Positions 53,300 to 62,354 of a DNA stretch of 64,000 nucleotides are shown in pieces. The first letter of the stretch is position 1; each line of letters begins with the position of its first letter. The DNA comes from Promethearchaeota archaeon. GTDB lineage: Archaea > Asgardarchaeota > Lokiarchaeia > Sigyniarchaeales > SOKP01. The DNA is taken from the NCBI GenBank assembly GCA_016839585.1, contig JAEOTZ010000058.1, positions 129,792-193,791 on the forward strand, in the 5' to 3' direction. Under the pieces are notes generated by a model, which worked only from the letters and a program-made list of their open reading frames with translations, was not told the DNA's origin and did not search any database. The position numbers and the translations under genes were made by a program.

Positions 53300-54325
53300 T
53301 TATTTTGTATGATTATATCTTTTCTTCTTTAGTGCCGAATAAACGGTAGCTATTATTAAAACAAATAATGAACTAACAAGGATTCCAATGTTATATCCTG
53401 CAATTACTTCCCCATTTCCCCTTTCTTCTGGGCATTTCATTAAGGGATAGTTGTCTTGGCTTCCTGCAGAACCAGGAATATCATAAGGGATATCACCAAT
53501 TCCATCGTTGTCTCCATCCGTCCCAATATAATCATGCCAATAATTTCCTTTATCTCCATTATCCCAATTATTAGTAGTACCATCATCTACAGCATTAGAA
53601 GTATTATTAAGACAATTTAGATATACCTCATTATTAGCAGTACCAGGATCCAATTCGATTCCATAGTTAGTATTATTACTGATAAGATTATTTGAAATAA
53701 CGTTATTCACACAGCCAGATCGCAAAGATATTCCAGTATCTAGGTTGTTTGACACAATGTTATTCGAAATGGTATTAAAACGAGTTAAACCCATCGAACC
53801 TTCTAATAATATTCCATATACTAAACCATATGAAGCTATATTATTGGAAATAGTATTATAACTTGAATTTCGCATATATATTAATGCTCCTGTAGGGGGT
53901 GCCATGCTATTTCCTGTTATCTTACCATTAGTAACATTCCTTAAAAAAATCCCTGCATAACTGCTATGTCCTATATAAAGACAATTTTCTATTTCGAAAT
54001 ACTTTCGAGAATTTTCAATTACTAAAGGGGTCGTAGAAAAAGCAGAAGTATTGAATATATGATTTTTAATAACATATGGACTACCTGATGTTCCAGATCC
54101 AGTACAATATCCTTGATCTTTTGCCCAACTCCAATTTGTAAGACTCCCAGGAAGGTCGTCTATCGATATTGGATCAGTATATATTGTAGAAATTTGTGGG
54201 CTATTGTTTCTAGAGAATTCTTCAGATCTATGATTTGAAATCATTGACATGCTGAAATATATGGGAAATATAAACAAACTCAGCAATAAAAAACAAAATA
54301 TAAATCTTTTTGCATTTAATTTCAT
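53300..54325 (-). CDS. NosD-like parallel beta-helix surface protein
   Basis: 341 residues. A signal sequence occupies about 1-28 (AKRFIFCFLLLSLFIFPIYF), and a C-terminal membrane anchor 305-330 (IGILVSSLFVLIIATVYSAL) ends in a basic tail. Between them are beta-helix (PbH1) coils with recurring N-x-I-S-N-N: YNTISNNIASYGLVYGILLE, RFNTISNNIVSNNLDTGISL, NVISNNLISNNTNYGIEL. The ectodomain closes with DGDNDGIGDIPYDIPG, a calcium-loop-like block seen in NosD-type archaeal surface proteins. It probably sits outside the membrane as an adhesin or polysaccharide-binding coat protein. The specific role is not known. Confidence 0.85.
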   Translation of the reverse strand: MKLNAKRFIFCFLLLSLFIFPIYFSMSMISNHRSEEFSRNNSPQISTIYTDPISIDDLPGSLTNWSWAKDQGYCTGSGTSGSPYVIKNHIFNTSAFSTTPLVIENSRKYFEIENCLYIGHSSYAGIFLRNVTNGKITGNSMAPPTGALIYMRNSSYNTISNNIASYGLVYGILLEGSMGLTRFNTISNNIVSNNLDTGISLRSGCVNNVISNNLISNNTNYGIELDPGTANNEVYLNCLNNTSNAVDDGTTNNWDNGDKGNYWHDYIGTDGDNDGIGDIPYDIPGSAGSQDNYPLMKCPEERGNGEVIAGYNIGILVSSLFVLIIATVYSALKKKRYNHTK

Positions 54326-54522
54326 ATTCTTAACCCATTTAAATTTTAAATTATATTTGGATTAAAGTTAAATTAAGCATTCTTACTTATTAATAATTAC
54401 TAATTTTTCATTAAAGATGAATGAGATTTTTCTATAAGTCCAATACTTAAATTATAAAGAAAAGATATGCTATATAGATCATAAATATATTTAATATCCA
54501 AAAAAGTAAATTCTTAAAGAAA

Positions 54523-54876
54523 ATGTCAAGTCTCGCAGAAATTTTAAAAAGAAAAGCAGAAAGAAAGAAAAAATTACAACAATCTTTAGAATCGTTAATT
54601 AATCAATTGAAAAGTTTAGGTGCACTAAAGATTATACTTTTTGGTTCACTTGCAAGAGATAAAATAGATATAAACAGTGATCTTGATGTATTCGTGCTAA
54701 TGCCATCAAATAAGAGCGGAAAAGAATGGATGGATATAATTTACGAAAAGCTCGAAATAGGAGTTGCAGTGGATATAATAGCATATAATCTGGAAGAATT
54801 TAAAAAAAAACTACCTTTAAGTTCTTTTTTGGATAATATTATTAATTCAGGAAGAATGCTATATGAAAAAACCTGA
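54523..54876 (+). CDS. MNT-type minimal nucleotidyltransferase
   Basis: 117 residues. The nucleotidyltransferase core is KIILFGSLARDKIDINSDLD, with G41-S42 and the metal aspartates D53 and D55. A third acidic position is VAVDIIAYN near 86. The charged N-terminal helix (ILKRKAERKKKLQQSLE) is usual. MNT proteins pair with HEPN proteins. In studied toxin-antitoxin pairs the MNT adds AMP to the HEPN toxin and silences it. It overlaps the HEPN gene by 14 bases, so the two are translationally coupled. Confidence 0.88.
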   Translation: MSSLAEILKRKAERKKKLQQSLESLINQLKSLGALKIILFGSLARDKIDINSDLDVFVLMPSNKSGKEWMDIIYEKLEIGVAVDIIAYNLEEFKKKLPLSSFLDNIINSGRMLYEKT

Positions 54877-55279
54877 AAAAGAAGAAGCATTACGATGGCT
54901 AATCCATGCACAGGATGAATTTAACGATGCAGATGAGTTAAGGAAAAGAAACCGGTTTTATCTTGCATTATTTCATTTTCAACAGGCTGCTGAAAAAGCC
55001 CTTAAGGCACTTCTCTATTTAAAAGTGAAATCCATTGAAATTTTTTATACACATTCTATTCATGAATTATTAGGTATGATGATTGAAATAGATCCTGAAT
55101 TTAAGAACGTTCTCTTAAGTAAAAAATTGGATCAGTATTATATTCCAACAAGATATCCAAATGGTCTCCCTGGTGGAATACCTTCCAGATATTTCGACGA
55201 CCCTAAAGAAGCGGAGGAGGCAATGAGACTTGCGAAAAATATTATTGAATTAGTGGATAAGAAAATTAACCAAGATTAA
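54863..55279 (+). CDS. HEPN-domain protein paired with MNT
   Basis: 138 residues, all-helical. The HEPN core is ALRWLIHAQDEFNDADELRK, LALFHFQQAAEKALKALLYL and YTHSIHELLGMMIEIDP, followed by YIPTRYPNGLPGGIPSRYF, a tail typical of the HEPN subgroup seen with MNT enzymes and in sacsin. The 'F-H-x-Q-Q-A-A-E-K-x-L-K-A' helix is diagnostic. A clear R-x4-6-H RNase motif of the HepT toxins is not evident in its usual place, so toxicity should not be assumed. The ATG start overlaps the end of the MNT gene. Confidence 0.85.
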   Translation: MKKPEKEEALRWLIHAQDEFNDADELRKRNRFYLALFHFQQAAEKALKALLYLKVKSIEIFYTHSIHELLGMMIEIDPEFKNVLLSKKLDQYYIPTRYPNGLPGGIPSRYFDDPKEAEEAMRLAKNIIELVDKKINQD

Positions 55280-55509
55280 AAAGTTTTTAAATTAATTTAA
55301 ATATAAAAACTTTCCAAAAAAATAAAGCTTTTTAACCTATTTCTTTTAATGTAATATTTAAATTTCCTTTTTTCTTTTTTTTCTCAAGCAGTATACCCTT
55401 GATTAATTTATAAATTGATTAAATCAATTAAATACAAATTAAGAAAATTATAAATTTAATGTGAGAATTTTTTTACTTACTTAATATTATTTAATGTGAG
55501 GAAATTTAA

Positions 55510-57060
55510 ATGAATCTTAGAGAATTAGTCGAAAATCAGGCAGAAAAATATAAAGACAAACCATTTTTATATTGGCAAGATGAAACAGTTTCTTATTCCC
55601 AAATAAATGAACTTACAAACAAAGTAGCGAATTTTCTATATGATTTGGGAATTAGAAAAGGAGATAAAGTTAGTGTTTACTTGCCGAATATGCCACAATA
55701 TGTGTATTTATATTTAGGAATTCCTAAAATAGGTGCTGTTACTGGTCCTGTTAATGCATTATTTAAACCACGTGAAGTGAAATTTGTTGTGGGTCATTCA
55801 GAAGCTAAAGCTATAGTTACGATACCAAAATTCATACCATTAGTTAATGAAATTAAAAAAGATCTTCCGAATCTAAAACATGTGATTGTAATTGGAGAAC
55901 CTGTTGAAGGAACTTTGAATTTTACGGAATTGATGAATAAAGCATCAACAGATGCTCCCCATGAGGTTGATATCGATGAAAAAGAAGACCCTGCTGCTAT
56001 CCTTTATACATCAGGAACAACCGGGTTTCCAAAAGGCGTATTACAAACTCACTTTAATATCAGGAGAAACGCAGAAATGATAAAAGATTTCTTAAAAGCA
56101 GGGGAAGATTATCGATTCATGCTAATTTTACCATTATTCCATGTTAATGCTCAAATTGTCACAATTATGGGACCCTTTACAATTGGAGCTAGTTGTATTC
56201 TAACACCTGGATTTTCAGCTCAAACCCATTGGGAAACTGTAGCGAAATATAAGGCTTCTACTTTCAGTTGTGTTCCGACAGTGCTTTCTATCTTGCTTAG
56301 AATGCCTCATGAAAATCTAGATCTTTCTTCCTTAAAATTTATTATTTGTGGAGCTGCTCCTTTGCCTGTGGAAGTATTTAGAGAATTTGAGAAAACATTT
56401 AATTGCAAAATTGTAGAAGGTTACGGACTTACGGAAGGTACATGTGCTTCTTCAGTAAATCCACTTCCTACAGAAACCGAAGATAGGCGAAAAATAGGAA
56501 GTATTGGTATACCATTACCGGGTAATGAAATGAAGATTGTAGATAACGATGGTAATGATGTTCCTCCAAATTCTAAAGGTGAAATTATTGTTAAAGGAGA
56601 TAATATCATGAAAGAATATTTCAAAAACCCAGAAGCTAATGCTGAAACCCTTAAAGGTGTTTGGTTATATACTGGAGACATTGGTTATATGGATGATGAT
56701 GGTTTTTTTTACATTACAGATCGAAAGAAAGATATGATCATCCGAGGTGGAGAAAACATTTATCCTCGAGAGATAGAAGAAGTACTTTATTCACATCCAG
56801 ATGTCTCATTAGCAACAGTTATTGGAGTACGGGATAAGATCTATGGAGAACTTCCTAAAGCATTTGTAGTATTGAAAGAAGGCAAATCTGTATCTGATGA
56901 AGAAATTATAGGATATTGCAAAAAGAACCTAGCTGATTTTAAAGTTCCTAAATATGTGGAATTTAGAGATGATCTACCTAAAACGCCTACTGGTAAAATA
57001 ATGAAACAACCACTACGCGAAGAAGAAGAAACAAAAACAGGTAAAATATTTAATCCTTAA
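55510..57060 (+). CDS. AMP-forming acyl-CoA synthetase
   Basis: 516 residues, with a GTGAGG tract before the ATG. Adenylation motifs are all present: P-loop AAILYTSGTTGFPKGVLQTH, VEGYGLTEGT, YTGDIGYMDDDGFFYITDRK and the C-terminal hinge DRKKDMIIRGGENIYPREIE. The catalytic lysine is in LPKTPTGKIMKQ. It activates a carboxylic acid as acyl-AMP and passes it to CoA. The overall look is of medium- to long-chain fatty acid or benzoate-type CoA ligases. Archaea lack bacterial fatty acid synthesis, so substrates may be scavenged or amino-acid-derived acids. It stands alone. Confidence 0.92.
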   Translation: MNLRELVENQAEKYKDKPFLYWQDETVSYSQINELTNKVANFLYDLGIRKGDKVSVYLPNMPQYVYLYLGIPKIGAVTGPVNALFKPREVKFVVGHSEAKAIVTIPKFIPLVNEIKKDLPNLKHVIVIGEPVEGTLNFTELMNKASTDAPHEVDIDEKEDPAAILYTSGTTGFPKGVLQTHFNIRRNAEMIKDFLKAGEDYRFMLILPLFHVNAQIVTIMGPFTIGASCILTPGFSAQTHWETVAKYKASTFSCVPTVLSILLRMPHENLDLSSLKFIICGAAPLPVEVFREFEKTFNCKIVEGYGLTEGTCASSVNPLPTETEDRRKIGSIGIPLPGNEMKIVDNDGNDVPPNSKGEIIVKGDNIMKEYFKNPEANAETLKGVWLYTGDIGYMDDDGFFYITDRKKDMIIRGGENIYPREIEEVLYSHPDVSLATVIGVRDKIYGELPKAFVVLKEGKSVSDEEIIGYCKKNLADFKVPKYVEFRDDLPKTPTGKIMKQPLREEEETKTGKIFNP

Positions 57061-57069
57061 TTTTTTTTT
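57061..57069 (+). terminator. T9 tract after acyl-CoA synthetase gene
   Basis: Nine T residues start directly after the stop codon, followed by A and more T. Likely end of the transcript. Confidence 0.55.
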
Positions 57070-57123
57070 ATTTTAATGAGTATTTTTAGAAAGAAGATAG
57101 GAATAAAATGTTTTAAGTTAACT

Positions 57124-57258
57124 TTAACTTACTTCCTCTATTAGAATATCTTTTATTATTAGTTTTTCGTTAAAATCCACTTCCCCATGTTTTTGAACGA
57201 TTTCCTTACCAAAAAGATCTTCTCTATAAGGATTTTTTTTAACTTTTTCTAGGGTCAT
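57124..57258 (-). CDS. Small 44-residue protein downstream of fwdA
   Basis: Open frame MTLEKVKKNPYREDLFGKEI, then VQKHGEVDFNEKLIIKDILI, ending EEVS. It is charged, balanced in composition, and reads like a real protein. It lies 117 bases past the fwdA stop on the same strand, so it could be the last gene of the formylmethanofuran dehydrogenase cluster. There is no clear Shine-Dalgarno, and I do not recognise the family. Confidence 0.4.
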   Translation of the reverse strand: MTLEKVKKNPYREDLFGKEIVQKHGEVDFNEKLIIKDILIEEVS

Positions 57259-57375
57259 TAAAATTTATAGATAAAATATTAACTAAATAGGTAGCTATTA
57301 GAATTTGTAAAATATTTACTAAATTTCTTTATAATTAATAATGATTGAATTAATTTTTTTTATTTTAAATAAAAT

Positions 57376-59055
57376 TCAATAAATTTTTCTAAGGTGTTCT
57401 TTATCTATTGATATAGTTAAGGAATCATAAAATATTGAGCTGTATTTCTGGTAAAAATCTTCCTTCCTAGAGAGAATTAATTTTTTAGCTTCCTTTTTCT
57501 CAATTTTCCCTTCTGTCCAAAAGATCAAGCCGTTTGATTCTAAATCGATATTCTCTTCCTTTTTAATTATTTTGCCTGCTTTAATAACATACTCAATATT
57601 TGAAAAAGCAGTTTTTAATGTTTCAAAATCCTTTTCTAAATTAATGTCTCTAATATCAATATCCAAAATATTAATATCCGCATCAGCTCCAACACCCAGA
57701 TTTCCTTTTATACTTCCTAATCCAAGTGATTTTGCTGGACTTGCGCGAGTCAATATTACAAGTTCATTGAATGTAAGACATTTATCACTATTTTGTAACT
57801 TATTGTTTTTCAGAAATTCTTTATTCATCTCTTTCATAAAATTAGCTCGCGCATTTTTACTTATCAACCAAGTAGCGATTTCAGGTATATTATTAATATT
57901 ACTATAATTTGGATAATTTAGGGATAAACTGATTTGAAATTTATTTCTAATATTTAATGCTAAATCTATAGCATTTGCCCATAAAATACAATCATTATAA
58001 TTTTCTTTTTTGAATTTTCTCATTGATACAAATGAATCCCCTTCAGATTCTATAGCAGAACTTACTAATTTATAAGGATTTTGTAGAAAATCAGGGTTTA
58101 ACCTTGAATTTATTAACCTTCTATCTGAAGTAATCAATGGATTGATCTCATCGAAGCCTATAAAGCCTAAATCGATATCAAAAGTTTTATTTTCATTTAA
58201 GAATTTTATTAATCTTTCATTGTTCCCATCATGAATGTAGACATTAGCATGAGCGATATGAAACAATTGGTCTCTCTTGATATCCAAACTTATTTTTGGA
58301 TTTGGCTTTAAATCTAAACTTTTTATTGTCTCTAAAATTGTAAAAAGATTTTTTTCTCCAATTTCATTTTCATATCCTTCAATATGACAATGAGTAGAGT
58401 GTGGTAAACCTAAATATTCAACAGCTTTAGTTATATTTTCATAAACGTCCAAAGCATTAAAATTATATAATCTACCTGGACTTGTAATGTCATCTCTTAA
58501 CTCTTTAAAATTCCATGCCTCAGATTCAAATGGATTATATACTTTAAATCCAAATCCATAAGTTTTTGATAAAAGATCAGAAAGAAATATTGCCATATCT
58601 TCAATCTTAGCCCTTTGAAATTCTAATTCTAGAGCCCATAAATTACTCACATTCAAAAGCATACCTTTATCAATAACAGGAATTTGCTTAAAGTTAAATA
58701 ATGTCTGTTTAGCTATGGAAGGGAATACATTTGCTTCAAGAATAAAAGTGTAACCATTTGAAATGTAATTTATTGCGATATTTTTAAGCGTTAAACCTTC
58801 CCAGATTTCGGTAAATAACTTATTTTTCATCCCTAATAATCTAGCCCAGTTAACTTGTTGAGAAGCTACATGAGTATGTATATCGAGGCCAGAAGGAATT
58901 ACGGTTTTACCTTTGGCATCAATTTCTTTAACATCTTTTGGATTAGAAAATTTTTCTACAAATTTTCCTTGTTCAATTAGAATATCTTTAATTTCACCTT
59001 TAATCGAGTTTATGGGGTCATATATTAGTCCATTCTTTATAATCAGTTTTTCCAT
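57376..59055 (-). CDS. fwdA: Formylmethanofuran dehydrogenase subunit A (amidohydrolase)
   Basis: 559 residues. FwdA features are clear. IPSGLDIHTHVASQQVNWAR carries the two metal histidines, GFGFKVYNPFESEAW the lysine expected to be carboxylated, HCHIEGYENEIG and LFHIAHANVYIHDGN further metal ligands, and IGFDEINPLITSDRR the catalytic Asp region. In the Fwd complex this subunit condenses formate, made by FwdB, with methanofuran at a dinuclear metal centre; formate reaches it through an internal tunnel. In Asgard archaea the pathway likely runs in the archaeal Wood-Ljungdahl direction. The gene follows fwdD on the same strand, with a 24-base gap. Confidence 0.92.
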   Translation of the reverse strand: MEKLIIKNGLIYDPINSIKGEIKDILIEQGKFVEKFSNPKDVKEIDAKGKTVIPSGLDIHTHVASQQVNWARLLGMKNKLFTEIWEGLTLKNIAINYISNGYTFILEANVFPSIAKQTLFNFKQIPVIDKGMLLNVSNLWALELEFQRAKIEDMAIFLSDLLSKTYGFGFKVYNPFESEAWNFKELRDDITSPGRLYNFNALDVYENITKAVEYLGLPHSTHCHIEGYENEIGEKNLFTILETIKSLDLKPNPKISLDIKRDQLFHIAHANVYIHDGNNERLIKFLNENKTFDIDLGFIGFDEINPLITSDRRLINSRLNPDFLQNPYKLVSSAIESEGDSFVSMRKFKKENYNDCILWANAIDLALNIRNKFQISLSLNYPNYSNINNIPEIATWLISKNARANFMKEMNKEFLKNNKLQNSDKCLTFNELVILTRASPAKSLGLGSIKGNLGVGADADINILDIDIRDINLEKDFETLKTAFSNIEYVIKAGKIIKKEENIDLESNGLIFWTEGKIEKKEAKKLILSRKEDFYQKYSSIFYDSLTISIDKEHLRKIY

Positions 59056-59079
59056 TCTATCTTAACACTTGTGTTTTTT

Positions 59080-59460
59080 TTATTTAATTGAATTCAGTAA
59101 ATTCTCAAAAGATAAAACAATATCCCTGGTAGCTTCCACATTTACCTTAATATTCTTAAAAATTAATTCATTATTTTCAATTCCAGTAATTTGGTTAGCC
59201 CAAATTGAAACTGGCATAATGATTGTACCTTGGGGTATATCTTTATCTTGTTTAACCTTAATAATAACTTCTCCAAACTTGCTAGTTACTTTTAAATTTA
59301 AGCTTGGACTTAAATTCAATTTTTTGAAATCTTCAGGATTTACTATTCCTAAGGCTAAATTCTCTTTTAATGTTTCATTATTACCAACAGAATATTCTCT
59401 AACTTGATCATAATCAACCATTCTAACTGTATTAACTAGCATTTCCAATTTAATCACCAA
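59080..59460 (-). CDS. fwdD: Formylmethanofuran dehydrogenase subunit D (molybdopterin-binding domain)
   Basis: 126 residues. A single molydopterin dinucleotide-binding beta-barrel: MLVNTVRMVDYDQVREYSVG at the start, then AYLG-type turn LALGIVNPEDFKKLNL, and the strand pair VTSKFGEVIIKVKQDKDIPQ-G-TIIMPVSIWANQIT. In the Fwd complex FwdD closes the tungsto- or molybdopterin site on FwdB. Size is normal for FwdD. Spacing to fwdB is 3 bases, so the two are coupled. Confidence 0.88.
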   Translation of the reverse strand: MVIKLEMLVNTVRMVDYDQVREYSVGNNETLKENLALGIVNPEDFKKLNLSPSLNLKVTSKFGEVIIKVKQDKDIPQGTIIMPVSIWANQITGIENNELIFKNIKVNVEATRDIVLSFENLLNSIK

Positions 59461-59463
59461 ATT

Positions 59464-60762
59464 TTATTTAAGTTTAAATTTTTCTATAATTTGGTTGAGA
59501 ATCTCTTCATCTGAAAAAATATTACTTGGTGGGTTTACAATTTTTTTTAATTCGATGGGTACATGATCTAATCTAAATGCTAAACCTTCACTTTCAATCC
59601 CAGTTATAGTTGAAGGTAAAACTACATCTGCTATGCGTAATGTAGCAGATTTTTTATTATCTACTAGGATTAAAGGTTTTTTAGCCAACTTTTTACTTAA
59701 TTCCTGTGGTAAATGAGAGATAGGGTCAGTCCCTACTATTATTGAACAATCAAAATCTTCTCTCTCTATTTTTGAAACAATAGTATCATCAGTATCAATC
59801 AATTGATTATTTGAAAATTGTAAACTATGGTTTTTTCCATAATTTGATAAAGCTACATGGTCAAAACCAAGCATATTATAATGTCCTCCAATTAGTATGA
59901 CAGAAATGCGTCCTTTTTGTTGTTTTACGTTAATCATTTGAACTAATTCGAGTAATTCTCTTATTACACTTTTTTTTGATTGAGTCTTTAAAAGACCTTG
60001 TCCGATAAATATAATCCCGTTTTCAGCGCCAGTTAAATGAAGTAATAGTCTTTTAAGATCGTCATTATCAATTCCAGCAACACCTTCTGAAGCTATACTT
60101 CCCGGATTGCAACACTCTTCTTTTAAGACTTTAATAAGATTAATATCTTCTCCTGGGTTAATTTGAAGTGCGATATCACGCACTCCCATAACACCAAAAG
60201 AGGCAGTCTTAACGGGATCTATTATAACAAGAGTTTTTATTTCACGCCCTGTCATTCGAAATTTTCCTCGAGAGAATAAGGTTTTATTAAATAATCGAGG
60301 AATAGATTCAGCTGCATTTGCACCCCAAACAATTAATAGATCAGCTTTATTTATGGCTTCAGATATTGTTGTAAGTGTTAATCCGGTCTCTTTAGCCATA
60401 TTTAATACTTTCCCTTGGCAGATTGTTGAATTTGAATCAATAAATCCATTTAATAAATTTGCTAACTCTAATCCTTTTAATTGAGCCTCACAACTTACAG
60501 TCGAGAAACCATATAATAAAGGTTTATTTGAATTTTTAAGAAGTTTAGTTACTTTTTTAAATGCTTCATCCCAAGAACTTTTTTTCAAATCAGAATCATC
60601 ACGAATCATTGGAGTAACAATTCGATTTTTAGCAGTTACTTGGTCAAATCGTTCCTTTCCCTTTAAACAAGCGCCAATAACTTCATCAATAAATATACCA
60701 TCGCTCCTCACAATAATGTCATCACATAGCAAAGAACATCCTGAGCAAGGAATCTTTCTCAT
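59464..60762 (-). CDS. fwdB: Formylmethanofuran dehydrogenase subunit B (molybdopterin oxidoreductase)
   Basis: 432 residues. The N-terminal [4Fe-4S] motif is IPCSGCSLLCDDIIV with GACLKGKERF. The active-site metal ligand is expected in NSTICQGKVLNMAKE, and it is Cys here rather than the selenocysteine found in some methanogens. VIIDPVKTASFGVMG and LPSTITGIESEGLAFRLD match pterin-binding segments. FwdB reduces CO2 to formate at a tungsten or molybdenum bis-pterin centre with electrons from ferredoxin. It lies between the Fe-S protein gene and fwdD. FwdC is not in the window. Confidence 0.92.
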   Translation of the reverse strand: MRKIPCSGCSLLCDDIIVRSDGIFIDEVIGACLKGKERFDQVTAKNRIVTPMIRDDSDLKKSSWDEAFKKVTKLLKNSNKPLLYGFSTVSCEAQLKGLELANLLNGFIDSNSTICQGKVLNMAKETGLTLTTISEAINKADLLIVWGANAAESIPRLFNKTLFSRGKFRMTGREIKTLVIIDPVKTASFGVMGVRDIALQINPGEDINLIKVLKEECCNPGSIASEGVAGIDNDDLKRLLLHLTGAENGIIFIGQGLLKTQSKKSVIRELLELVQMINVKQQKGRISVILIGGHYNMLGFDHVALSNYGKNHSLQFSNNQLIDTDDTIVSKIEREDFDCSIIVGTDPISHLPQELSKKLAKKPLILVDNKKSATLRIADVVLPSTITGIESEGLAFRLDHVPIELKKIVNPPSNIFSDEEILNQIIEKFKLK

Positions 60763-60801
60763 TTATTAATTCACCCTTAAAAACATAATATAAAATTAAT
60801 G

Positions 60802-61269
60802 TTATACATATTCTATTTTTACAGCTTCCCGTGGACAGTAAGTTTCACATACACGACATTCTCGCTCTCTTCCTTCTGACTCTAACCTTCGGCAGTGTTC
60901 TAAATTTAATAATTCACATTTACCTCCTTTTACTTGAAATAGTTGATGTTTTTCTGGAGGATAATCTGGGGCTTTCCCACTTAGGGTTGGAGGACAATAT
61001 CTCGCATTAACAGGACAGACAGTAACACAAATTCCACAGCCATCACACAAATCAGTGTCAACATTTATTTTAAGCTCTTTAATTATGCCCTCCTCAGCGC
61101 CTAATAATTCCTTTAAAGTTTCATACTGTTTTTTATATTTTGGCTCTAATAGTGGTGTACAATCATCAACTTTCACTTTTCCCTGCAATAAATCTAAAGC
61201 AAATGCCATACAGGTTGGTTTACCACATTCCTTACAGTTAGTTTTAGGCAGATACTTATATAATTCCAT
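60802..61269 (-). CDS. Fe-S protein of the Fwd cluster (Fes domain plus two ferredoxin motifs)
   Basis: 155 residues. The start is an RnfB/CoFeSP-type Fe-S domain: KTNCKECGKPTCMAFALDLL with the last Cys in VDDCTPLLEP. Then come ferredoxin motifs CDGCGICVTVCPVNARYCPP and CRVCETYCPREAVKI, with extra cysteines in GKCELLNLEHCRRLE. It is probably the electron-delivery subunit (FwdG/FwdF role) feeding FwdB. The combination with an N-terminal Fes domain is unlike classical FwdG, which has only ferredoxin repeats. It is the first gene of the fwd run, 39 bases before fwdB. Confidence 0.75.
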   Translation of the reverse strand: MELYKYLPKTNCKECGKPTCMAFALDLLQGKVKVDDCTPLLEPKYKKQYETLKELLGAEEGIIKELKINVDTDLCDGCGICVTVCPVNARYCPPTLSGKAPDYPPEKHQLFQVKGGKCELLNLEHCRRLESEGRERECRVCETYCPREAVKIEYV

Positions 61270-61422
61270 GAAATTCTGAACTGGAATTTATATCACCATC
61301 TTATAAGTAATTTTATTTTCTTCCTCGTGTTTTATAAAATTTAAAACTTTATTAATTGTTTAAGGTTTTTGATTATAAATTATGATAATTAAATCATGTT
61401 TTCATATAAGAAGAAAATTAAA

Positions 61423-62349
61423 TCAGCTATTTGACCATAATATATTTTTCAGATTAGAATATATTTCTTTAATTGCTAAACTCGCATCAGAATTCGGTTT
61501 ATGATTCACAACAGGTTTAGCAAACGAAATGGATTCTGGAATGGATAAATCAAAATTTATTCGACCCAACAAATGATATCCTGTTTTTTTAATAAATTTC
61601 TTAAACTGCTTCTGAAAGTTACTTTTAAGATCTGCCTTATTTATTATGATTCCAAATTTTATGTTGAATTGCTTAATTACTTCAATGACTCGTATTAGAT
61701 CATGTAAGCCTGAAGGTGTAGGTTCTGTAATAGTAATAACATAATCTAATCCTGAGATGGTAGAAATAACGGGACAGCCAATCCCAGGAGGACCATCTAT
61801 TAAAATCATATTAGATTCATTAACTTCCTCTAATTGTTGAGCATATTGTTTAACATCTGAAACTAATTTCCCTGAAGTTGTACTCCCTAATCTTGTTTTA
61901 CCGTAAATCAATGGTATTCCTAAATTTGATTCATAAGAAATAATTTCTCCACTTTTAACTGATTCTATATCAAAAGCATGTTCAGGGCATAATACCTTAC
62001 AAGCATTACATCCTTCACATGCTAGATAATCTAATATGGGAATTTGATTATTTTCATCCCATTTTAAAGCATTAAATTCACAAAAATGATTATCAATACA
62101 CTGTTTACAATGAACACATTTATCTTCAATAAAAATGCCTTTTAGGCTAGTAAAAGTTTCTTTTTTATTGATCTTATCCTTTGAATTAAATGGGAGGATT
62201 ATTGATAAATTTGGTGCATCAACATCACAGTCAATAATAATGGGTTTTATTTCTGAATCCTCACTTGCTAAACTAGCTAAAGATGCAGCTAAAGAGGTTT
62301 TCCCAACTCCTCCTTTTCCTGAAAGTACACCAATTACTTTTCTTTCCAA
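61423..62349 (-). CDS. MinD/Mrp-type P-loop ATPase with inserted ferredoxin domain (1)
   Basis: 308 residues. The deviant Walker A is VLSGKGGVGKTSLAASLA. An inserted ferredoxin unit follows: CVHCKQCIDNHFCEFNAL and CEGCNACKVLCPEHAFD. Then come the Walker B region ILIDGPPGIGCPVISTISGL and TEPTPSGLHDLIRVIE. This is the COG1149-type ATPase found beside NifX/NifB-like proteins, thought to help Fe-S or molybdenum cofactor assembly. A paralogue lies 5 bases upstream, and a NifX-like gene precedes both. A role in building the Fwd or Hdr metal clusters is plausible but inferred. Confidence 0.88.
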   Translation of the reverse strand: MERKVIGVLSGKGGVGKTSLAASLASLASEDSEIKPIIIDCDVDAPNLSIILPFNSKDKINKKETFTSLKGIFIEDKCVHCKQCIDNHFCEFNALKWDENNQIPILDYLACEGCNACKVLCPEHAFDIESVKSGEIISYESNLGIPLIYGKTRLGSTTSGKLVSDVKQYAQQLEEVNESNMILIDGPPGIGCPVISTISGLDYVITITEPTPSGLHDLIRVIEVIKQFNIKFGIIINKADLKSNFQKQFKKFIKKTGYHLLGRINFDLSIPESISFAKPVVNHKPNSDASLAIKEIYSNLKNILWSNS

Positions 62350-62354
62350 TTATT

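Noticed and set aside
54863-55279. HEPN protein as a proven RNase toxin
   Set aside because: An R-x6-H-like string (RFYLALFH) is in the wrong helix for the HepT catalytic motif, so toxicity is not claimed.
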